Assembly (NCBI RefSeq): GCF_003148745.1
Contig: NZ_QGGU01000003.1
Coordinates: 124,001-188,000, forward strand
Direction of reading: 5' to 3'
Length of the DNA stretch: 64,000 bases
From: Pleionea mediterranea
GTDB taxonomy: Bacteria; Pseudomonadota; Gammaproteobacteria; Enterobacterales; Kangiellaceae
Under the pieces are notes generated by a model. The model was not told where the DNA came from. It saw only the letters and a program-made list of their open reading frames with translations, and did not search any database. The stretch's first letter is position 1. Each line of letters starts with the position of its first letter. Of this stretch, positions 58,016-64,000 are shown piece after piece. Both the position numbers and the translations under genes were made by a program.

Positions 58016-58033
58016 GCCTAACAATATATTATA
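58016..58033 (-). promoter_or_regulatory. Cassette array boundary (GTTAGGC) and candidate -10
   Basis: GTTAGGC (58016-58022 on the complement) is the recombination-point heptamer at the 5' side of cassette A. TATAAT (58028-58033 on the complement) lies just upstream, about 20 bp from the ATG, and could drive the array; its -35 is weak. No complete attI or attC arm is recognised upstream, and no intI is present in the window. Confidence 0.5.
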
Positions 58034-58252
58034 TTCACGAAAGCTCAAATAAACCGCTTTCAATTTTTGCCTATAAGCCTACAGACCTTTAACAGTAAGC
58101 GCTAGAGCAAAAGTTACTTTTTCTATTAATGCTGTATAGATCGCTCAATAGCATATAAGTCCATTATACGCGCCAGTCTATTGTCAATAAATTCAATATG
58201 TTAGCGACTTATCCACAGACATATATCCGCAAAAGGTATTACCCACCAGCGA

Positions 58253-58621
58253 TTAGCACTCTTTTTGCTTTAGCCAGCGATAATGGCGTTTTTTCTGTCG
58301 GTACTTGGTGTTTCTAAACTTTTCGCGAGATTTTGCTTCGTAATATTTAACTTTTTTGGTTAAGTACTCGCAGCGCTTTTGTTTCTGTTGCAAGTTGCCT
58401 TTTCCCTTGGCGGCCTTGCGTTTAGGCGTTTGCTTTACCGTTGGAGTTTCTTGCCAATCTATAGCGGTAACGCCTTCAACACTAACTTCCTCGACAGCTT
58501 GAGTATTGACAGGTTTATCGCTGTAGTGCCAACGACCATTTTTGTCTTGCCACTTATAAACTTGTTCGGCTGCCAGTGCTGAAAAACTGATCAATAATAA
58601 AACAATGAATCCGTATCGCAT
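58253..58621 (-). CDS. Exported DUF4124 protein
   Basis: A 122-residue protein with signal peptide ~1-17 (ending A-L-A-A). The DUF4124 motif EQVYKWQDKNGRWHYSDKPV follows directly. The C-terminal half is strongly basic with C-E-Y and K-E-C cysteines and Arg/Lys/Tyr repeats, suggesting cell-wall or nucleic-acid contact. Widespread in Gammaproteobacteria; function unknown. It sits 231 bp upstream of the cassette array. Confidence 0.85.
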   Translation of the reverse strand: MRYGFIVLLLISFSALAAEQVYKWQDKNGRWHYSDKPVNTQAVEEVSVEGVTAIDWQETPTVKQTPKRKAAKGKGNLQQKQKRCEYLTKKVKYYEAKSREKFRNTKYRQKKRHYRWLKQKEC

Positions 58622-58992
58622 GGTATCTTCCTATGACTAAAATATGTTCAATCCTTTTTCTCTTCACTATTAAAGCCTATCGTCTTTAAACCCACTCCTT
58701 GTAAAGCCAGTCGTCTTAAATAGCCTGCCGTCAGTCTACCTTGTCCTTTTGTGGATACAATCGAAAATGCCCAGTTATCGATTGCGAGATAATCCATTCT
58801 CTTAATGAGATTAATTTAGTTTTAACATGTTATCCACAGGCTAATCACAGAGCTATGCCTTGTGATTAAAATAGGTTAGCAGTAAGTTATTAAGGACTTG
58901 AGGTCGAGCGAAAAGAAAAAAGCGCTGTTAAAGAGCGCTACCAGCGACGCATTTAACAACGTATCTAAGTGCGCAAAAAGTACCTCGCATTA

Positions 58993-59178
58993 TTAGCAAC
59001 ACTCAGCATTTAGCTTCGACAGCAACAGCCAAGACGAATAATTAATATTACTGTGTAATACGACAGAATCGCCAGCAAGATTAAATTGCAGGCCACCGAC
59101 TTCGGGGTGTAACAGGGAGTAAACGCAAACCGGAGAACAATAAAAAGAAAATTCCTCTCCATACGTTAAGAGCGCCAT
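58993..59178 (-). CDS. Doubtful small ORF, 61 aa
   Basis: Minus-strand frame M-A-L-L-T-Y ... N-A-E-C-C with no good ribosome site and no recognised family. It starts inside the hairpin at 59168-59189 and ends 54 bp before the minus-strand terminator. The same DNA could instead be a non-coding RNA. Confidence 0.25.
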   Translation of the reverse strand: MALLTYGEEFSFYCSPVCVYSLLHPEVGGLQFNLAGDSVVLHSNINYSSWLLLSKLNAECC

Positions 59179-59195
59179 TTGGCGCTCTTTTTATA
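59168..59195 (+). terminator. Intrinsic terminator, plus strand
   Basis: Perfect 10-bp stem AAGAGCGCCA/TGGCGCTCTT with a two-base loop and TTTTTAT on the plus strand. No plus-strand gene is recognised just upstream, so its transcript is unknown. Confidence 0.75.
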
Positions 59196-59229
59196 GCTGA
59201 CTATCTTATAGCTAACGACCTAATATCGT

Positions 59230-61083
59230 CTACTTAATAAATATTTCATCAATTGAGCCTTGGGCCAATGGGTGATAACCACTACGGGCTTTCTTATAAA
59301 TTTGCTCGGCCCACTTTTTTCGCTCCGGAGAATGATTCGCCAACGCTTTGTAAAGCGGAACAATAAATTTACGCCGACCAATGGATGATAAATAAGATTC
59401 CAGCGGTTGCTCAACGACCCAATAATCGCTGTTAATCGCCTGCATGTACCAGGCAAAACTTATTTCGGAATTACTACTTTTGGTCAGCCCGAAGGTATTA
59501 TCGAGTAACACCATATTTTGTTTCGATAAGTCTTCCGGCAGTTGCTCCAAGAAATACAGCCACTCATGCACCGACCAGTCATTTTTCTTAAGCTCATCAA
59601 TTGCCAGCTCTCCGGATAACCAGCTGTCCAGTTTCTGTTTTACTTTGGCAAAGGCATCACTTTGAGGATCCGGTGCATCCGCTGTCATACCCGGCTTATG
59701 GATCCATTCGTGTACTTTTTTCTTGGATACCACACCTGGGTGTTTTTCAATAAGATGTTTATTTAAATAAGCTTCAAACTGCGCAGTGGTCAACGACTGG
59801 AACGCAAAATGATTAAAGTACTGTTTAACAAACGCATCAAACTTTTCTCGGCCAAACTTTTCTTCCAGATACATCAAGAACAACTGCCCTTTTACATAGG
59901 GTACATTGGAGAAAGCATCATCTGGATCGCGACCATTCAGCGGCAGATTTAAAATGGTATCGTTTTTAGGTAAGTCGGCTAAATCGCTTTTAAGACTGGC
60001 CACACCTAACCACTGCTCCATAACCGCCCGTTCTTCACCAAACACTTCTTCCATAACCCGGTTTTCCACATAACTGGTAAACCCTTCGTTTAACCATAAA
60101 TCACGCCAGGTTGCATTGGTAACCAGATTGCCCGACCAGGAATGCGCCAGCTCATGGGCAATAAGATTAACCAGACTTTTATCTCCGGCAATCACCGTTG
60201 GTGTGATAAAGGATAAGCGTGGATTTTCCATACCACCAAACGGAAACGCTGGCGGTAAAATCAGCAGGTCATATTGACCCCAACGATACTCGTCGTACAA
60301 CTTTTCATTGGCTTCAATCATCGCCTGGGTATCGTCAAACTCGGCAACGGCAGAGGCCAAAATACTCGGCTCAGCATAGACGCCCGTTTGTGATGACATC
60401 GACTGATACGCTAAATCACCCACACCAATGGCAATCAGATAAGGCGGGATCGCTTGTGGCATTTGAAATTGGTAATCACCATCTTTTTTATTTAAATTTT
60501 TAGAGTTGTCGGCACTCATAACCGCCAACAGATTTTTTGGCGTTTGAATATGCGCACTGTAAGTAACACGCATGGCCGGGGTATCTTGTACCGGGATCCA
60601 GCTACGGGCATGGATCGCCTGAGACTGACTGTACATAAACGGTGCTTTTTTACCGGCGGTTTGTACTGGCGTTAACCACTGTAATCCAGAAGCAGTCGGT
60701 GACGTTGTATAATAAATACGAACTTTGTCGGGTTGCTTTGCCAGATCAATACTTAGCTTTGAGCCCATCACATCATCATGCGGGAACAATTTAAAGTTAG
60801 CTTGTTTCCAATTATCGCCTGAGAAAAAAGTCACTTTTTCAATAGTTAGGTCACGGGTATCCAGTACTAATTTGTTGGCGGCTTTATTTTGCCAGTTTAA
60901 TTGATGCTCAACATAACCGGTTAACTGTTTGGCTTTAAAATCAACCGATAATTCCAGATGCAAATGAGTGGAAACGACATCACGAATATTACCGTAAGAC
61001 ACCTCATCGGTTACCGAATACGCCCATGTTGAAGCGAACAACCCCACAGTCAGAAAACTACGGATTAAGAAATTACGAAGCAT
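59230..61083 (-). CDS. M1 family aminopeptidase (leukotriene A4 hydrolase-like)
   Basis: Exported zinc aminopeptidase. The ATG at 61081-61083 has GGGGAA seven bases upstream and gives 617 residues; the track to 61128 is an extension. The signal peptide is ~1-22. G-G-M-E-N-P binds the substrate N-terminus; the zinc site is H-E-L-A-H-S-W (18 residues) then N-E-G-F-T-S-Y with the third ligand Glu. An armadillo-like C-terminal domain follows (~460-617). Cleaves N-terminal residues in the periplasm. Confidence 0.93.
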   Translation of the reverse strand: MLRNFLIRSFLTVGLFASTWAYSVTDEVSYGNIRDVVSTHLHLELSVDFKAKQLTGYVEHQLNWQNKAANKLVLDTRDLTIEKVTFFSGDNWKQANFKLFPHDDVMGSKLSIDLAKQPDKVRIYYTTSPTASGLQWLTPVQTAGKKAPFMYSQSQAIHARSWIPVQDTPAMRVTYSAHIQTPKNLLAVMSADNSKNLNKKDGDYQFQMPQAIPPYLIAIGVGDLAYQSMSSQTGVYAEPSILASAVAEFDDTQAMIEANEKLYDEYRWGQYDLLILPPAFPFGGMENPRLSFITPTVIAGDKSLVNLIAHELAHSWSGNLVTNATWRDLWLNEGFTSYVENRVMEEVFGEERAVMEQWLGVASLKSDLADLPKNDTILNLPLNGRDPDDAFSNVPYVKGQLFLMYLEEKFGREKFDAFVKQYFNHFAFQSLTTAQFEAYLNKHLIEKHPGVVSKKKVHEWIHKPGMTADAPDPQSDAFAKVKQKLDSWLSGELAIDELKKNDWSVHEWLYFLEQLPEDLSKQNMVLLDNTFGLTKSSNSEISFAWYMQAINSDYWVVEQPLESYLSSIGRRKFIVPLYKALANHSPERKKWAEQIYKKARSGYHPLAQGSIDEIFIK

Positions 61084-61164
61084 AGTGACTTCCCCTAAAT
61101 GAATGCGATGAGTGACAAAATCACTCAAATAATAGTTATATTTGATAGATATATAAAATTGATA

Positions 61165-62529
61165 TTAAACCAGCTCATAACACGGATGGTATGTTTTTCC
61201 GTCTAACTTCATTCGTTGTTGCTCAACAAATGAACGAAGCAAATGATCAAGTGCGTCCATAATAAATCGTTCACCTTTTAACTTAAAGGGGCCTTTGGCT
61301 TCAATCGCGGCTATTCCATCCGCTTTAACATTGCCTGAAACAATTCCAGAAAAAGCACAGCGTAAATTAGCGGCCAAATTGTGAACAGGCTGCTGAGAAG
61401 ATAGGTTCAATTCAGACATATCTTGATGAGTTGCTTCAAATGGTCGCTGAAAATCATAGGGAATATGCAAACGCCAGTTAAAATAAAAAGCATCCGAATT
61501 TTCTTTTCGATATTCCCTGACCTTTTTGACCTCTTCATTAACACGAATGGCCACTTGCTCCGGATCATCAATGATAATGTCATAGAGTTTTGTCGCCCGC
61601 TTGCCCAAAGTTGCTTCCACAAACTGATTAAGCTGATCGAAATAATTCCTGCTGGATTTTGGCCCGGTCAAAATTAAAGGAAACGGCATATCTTTATTAT
61701 TGGGATGCAGCAATATTCCCAATAAATACAACAATTCTTCTGAGGTACCAACACCACCAGGAAAAATCACTATCGCATGGGATAAACGGGCAAAAGATTC
61801 CAGTCGTTTTTCAATATCGGGCATGATGATTAGTTTATTAACAATCGGATTAGGTGCTTCTGCTGCTATGATCCCGGGTTCAGAAATGCCAATAAATCTT
61901 GAGTCCACCATACGCTGCTTTGCATGAGCAACCGCACCGCCCTTCATGGGACCTTTCATCGCGCCCGGACCGCAACCGGTACAAATATCAAAGCTCCTTA
62001 ATCCCAACTGGTAACCAACTTCTTTGGTGTAATCGTATTCCACACGATTAATCGCATGACCACCCCAGCACACCACCAGATTCAGATACTTCACTGGATT
62101 TAACACACCAGCGTTTCTTAAAATATGAAAGTTGGCGTTAGTAATATCATCGCTTTCGGAAAGCTCAAAATGCCCACTGTTTAAAATTCGATTGTGCGCA
62201 TATATTAAATCTCGTAAGGCAGAAAACAGATGTTCCTGTATGCCTCGAATCATTTCACCATCAACAAAAGCGTTCGAGGGTGCGTTGATGACTTTCAGTT
62301 TTACACCACGATCCGTTTGTAAAATATCTATATCGAAATCTTTATGCTGTTCAATGATGTGCTTACTGTTATCCGAATCATTACCGGTATTTAAAACCGC
62401 TAATGCGCAAAGCCGAAAAACCTGTTGCAGTTGTTTATGTTTCGAGTCAGTTAACTGACTGACTTCATGCTTGGAAAGCACATCAAGGCTGCCTACCGGG
62501 TTCACATAAGCCGTTACTTTATTGGTCAT
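61165..62529 (-). CDS. ppnN: Nucleotide 5'-monophosphate nucleosidase PpnN (LOG family)
   Basis: Cleaves purine and pyrimidine 5'-monophosphates to base and ribose 5-phosphate; in E. coli activated by (p)ppGpp. Length is 454 residues. The LOG-domain motifs are intact (CTGCGPGAMKGPMKGGAVAH, quoted from ~205; PGGVGTSEELLYLLGIL). The N-terminal ppGpp-related region and the C-terminal segment LKGERFIMDALDHLL are family-typical. Confidence 0.95.
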   Translation of the reverse strand: MTNKVTAYVNPVGSLDVLSKHEVSQLTDSKHKQLQQVFRLCALAVLNTGNDSDNSKHIIEQHKDFDIDILQTDRGVKLKVINAPSNAFVDGEMIRGIQEHLFSALRDLIYAHNRILNSGHFELSESDDITNANFHILRNAGVLNPVKYLNLVVCWGGHAINRVEYDYTKEVGYQLGLRSFDICTGCGPGAMKGPMKGGAVAHAKQRMVDSRFIGISEPGIIAAEAPNPIVNKLIIMPDIEKRLESFARLSHAIVIFPGGVGTSEELLYLLGILLHPNNKDMPFPLILTGPKSSRNYFDQLNQFVEATLGKRATKLYDIIIDDPEQVAIRVNEEVKKVREYRKENSDAFYFNWRLHIPYDFQRPFEATHQDMSELNLSSQQPVHNLAANLRCAFSGIVSGNVKADGIAAIEAKGPFKLKGERFIMDALDHLLRSFVEQQRMKLDGKTYHPCYELV

Positions 62530-62724
62530 TGAAATACTCTTATTTTGGTGGGTTACTCTAGTCTGTTTTATTCTTCAAACTGATGAGTTTACGATTCGTT
62601 TTAAACGACAATCGTTATAATGCATAAACAATGTCAATATCGCATTTTATAAGGGTAAAAGGCAATAGAGCATGCAAGAATAGACTGCTTTGCTCTATTA
62701 AAATGGCAGGTGTAAAAAGAAGAG

Positions 62725-63690
62725 TTAAGACGCAATATTGGTTTGGTTTCTGCCACCTTCTTTACTTTGATAAAGAGCCTGATCGGCCTGCTCTATCCAT
62801 TTTTCATGGCTCGGCAAATCTTTATTAAACTGACAAATACCCAGACTGATAGTGAATTTTATTTTTTTATCATCATGAGTAACGGTAATAGCTTCAATTT
62901 TTTTACGCAGCCGTTCGGCAAATATTTTAGCTTTCCCTGAGTCGGTATCGGGCAAGAAAACCACAAACTCTTCACCGCCATAGCGACCCGCCACATCGGT
63001 TTTACGCACCATGTCTAATAATAATGATGACGTTTGACGAATCACTTCATCACCCGCCTGATGACCATAGGTATCATTAACATTTTTAAAGTGATCAATA
63101 TCAAAAATCAGGACACTGGAATTATTGCCATAACGCTTACACCGCTCATACTCATTTTCAAAACACTCTTCCCAGTAGCCTCTATTAAACAAACCTGTCA
63201 GCCGATCGGTTCGGCTTAGTTTTTCAAGCTGGCTATTTAAACGTGTCTGTTCTTTTTTACTGGTAGCCACGTCCGTTACATCATAAATTAACAGGCAAAC
63301 ATGGTTCACTTCACCATCGGACGACATAATTGGGATCATGGTTGCATTTTGATACATGGTTGCTTCGGTGCTGGTAATAGGCCGGTAATTTTTAAATTTA
63401 AATAAGTAAGGTCGCTGTTCCCAGGTAGAAAAAGCCCTACTTTTTAAAGTAAATACAGAATCAATTTTATGTTTAAACCAGGCCTCTGGAACTTCAGGAA
63501 ACACTTCAAAAATACTGTTATTTTTAACTTCACCATCGGATTTTCCACTGTGATCTTCCATAAACCGGTTCCACATTTTTATGCAGTAGGCCGAATCAAG
63601 CACAATTAAGCCGACATCCACATTGGTGAGCATATCCATCATCCAATGGAGTTCATTTAACTCTTGTTTTTCTATTTCTTGGTTATTCAT
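62725..63690 (-). CDS. PAS-GGDEF diguanylate cyclase
   Basis: A 321-residue protein. A PAS domain (~15-135) is followed by a GGDEF domain (~160-318). The active site reads G-R-Y-G-G-E-E-F, a catalytically competent variant, and R-K-T-D five residues before it is an intact inhibitory I-site, so c-di-GMP synthesis with feedback is predicted. It overlaps the CheC-like gene by 4 bp (ATGA), implying translational coupling. Confidence 0.92.
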   Translation of the reverse strand: MNNQEIEKQELNELHWMMDMLTNVDVGLIVLDSAYCIKMWNRFMEDHSGKSDGEVKNNSIFEVFPEVPEAWFKHKIDSVFTLKSRAFSTWEQRPYLFKFKNYRPITSTEATMYQNATMIPIMSSDGEVNHVCLLIYDVTDVATSKKEQTRLNSQLEKLSRTDRLTGLFNRGYWEECFENEYERCKRYGNNSSVLIFDIDHFKNVNDTYGHQAGDEVIRQTSSLLLDMVRKTDVAGRYGGEEFVVFLPDTDSGKAKIFAERLRKKIEAITVTHDDKKIKFTISLGICQFNKDLPSHEKWIEQADQALYQSKEGGRNQTNIAS

Positions 63691-64000
63691 GAGGAATAAA
63701 AAGATACCCTGTGGTTAAGTTCTTCGATGGAGTCTTCACTGAATAAAATCAATAAATCACAATTAACATTGTAATTTTCAATGGTGTAATGAATTTCAAT
63801 GGCCAAAGTTTCTTTCCAGGTGACATTATCGGCATGGATCAAGTCCGCTATATTACAATGACGACCTAATATTTTAGGATGGCCCTGACTAAAATTAATA
63901 TCCAGTTGATCGGCAAATGTTTTTAAGAATGCGCCGGTTAAAATACTGCCAATATCCATTAACAATTCCAGCTCAACATTTTCATCGACGGTGCCTTCAA
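63687..64000 (-). CDS. CheC-like phosphatase, 5' end cut by window edge
   Basis: The frame is open from the window edge to 63687 (about 104 residues). V-E-L-E-L-L-M-D-I-G-S-I-L-T-G-A-F-L resembles the CheC core (ELxLLxDIGNIxxG), although the Glu/Asn catalytic pair is only partly visible. CheC proteins dephosphorylate CheY-like receivers. The downstream PAS-GGDEF gene overlaps it by 4 bp; a receiver-domain gene upstream, outside the window, is expected in this arrangement. Confidence 0.7.
   Translation of the reverse strand, partial: EGTVDENVELELLMDIGSILTGAFLKTFADQLDINFSQGHPKILGRHCNIADLIHADNVTWKETLAIEIHYTIENYNVNCDLLILFSEDSIEELNHRVSFYSS

Larger units (their letters stand above)
58622..59229. 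other. Gap with two opposing terminators
   Basis: 608 bp. A minus-strand hairpin AGCGCT-GTTAAAG-AGCGCT followed by T-rich bases lies at 58911-58939. A plus-strand hairpin AAGAGCGCCA/TGGCGCTCTT plus TTTTTAT lies at 59168-59195. The ~230 bp between them may be a small transcription unit; see the small ORF at 58993-59178. The rest is AT-rich with no gene recognised. Confidence 0.55.

Noticed and set aside
56160-58022. Prophage or genomic island
   Set aside because: No integrase, tRNA target, phage structural gene or long direct repeats; the attC-based explanation fits all three genes better.

Overview
The window is a chromosomal segment of a moderately AT-rich marine-type Gammaproteobacterium. 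Evidence for this is the gene order aat-bpt-infA / clpA-clpS / cspD / icd, the pairing mnmA-hflD, the hda-PerM-CDP-alcohol transferase-DUF2066 block facing purM-purN, a monomeric NADP isocitrate dehydrogenase, a FabR-controlled acyl desaturase, and three large TonB-dependent receptors. A Kangiella/Aliikangiella/Pleionea- or Oceanospirillales-like host would fit, but the species cannot be fixed from this sequence alone.

Layout. 0-11.6 kb is conserved housekeeping: a PilZ protein at the edge, a complete N-degron module (Aat, Bpt, ClpS, ClpA), infA, cspD, icd, rluE, a Nudix hydrolase, mnmA and hflD. 11.6-14 kb holds four small membrane or exported proteins of unknown role. 14.3-19.9 kb is an envelope-lipid group: desaturase, FabR with a recognisable operator, a TonB receptor and an LpxR-like lipid A deacylase. 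19.9-27.6 kb starts with a structured 269-bp repeat, then a TonB receptor divergent from a GntP permease and a CrbS-type transporter-kinase. 27.6-35.8 kb is accessory: SpoIIAA-like, GNAT, a LytTR / cytochrome b561 / secreted intradiol dioxygenase operon, parDE, and an IS4 transposase remnant plus an Oar-like TonB receptor boxed in by ~90-bp direct repeats. This block separates the kinase from its probable partner, a NarL/CrbR-like regulator at 35.8 kb that is divergent from pckA. 38.7-46.7 kb carries HDOD, beta-propeller and pentapeptide-cyclase proteins, speE, a VNG-repeat exported protein, an AIM24-like protein and speB. 47-56 kb is the hda block, a PstS-OmpA protein, purMN and a DUF3108 protein. 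59-64 kb carries an M1 peptidase, ppnN, a diguanylate cyclase and a CheC-like protein.

The most unusual region is 56.3-58.0 kb. Three minus-strand ORFs are each followed by an attC-like site, and the first bases of each cassette are complementary to the R'' box of its own attC. No integrase is visible, so this is a small integron cassette cluster without integrase (CALIN). Its first cassette encodes a small caspase/CHAT-like protease candidate with a His-Gly and Cys pair; the second encodes an exported six-cysteine protein; the third is an unknown 96-residue protein. A defence or stress-triggered role is possible but is inference.

A second regulatory signal is the shared motif GTACCA(A/T)AGTACT. 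One copy lies in the TonB/GntP-kinase divergent promoter and one in the regulator/pckA divergent promoter. This suggests the separated kinase and regulator still form one regulon linking carbon supply, gluconeogenesis and an outer-membrane receptor.
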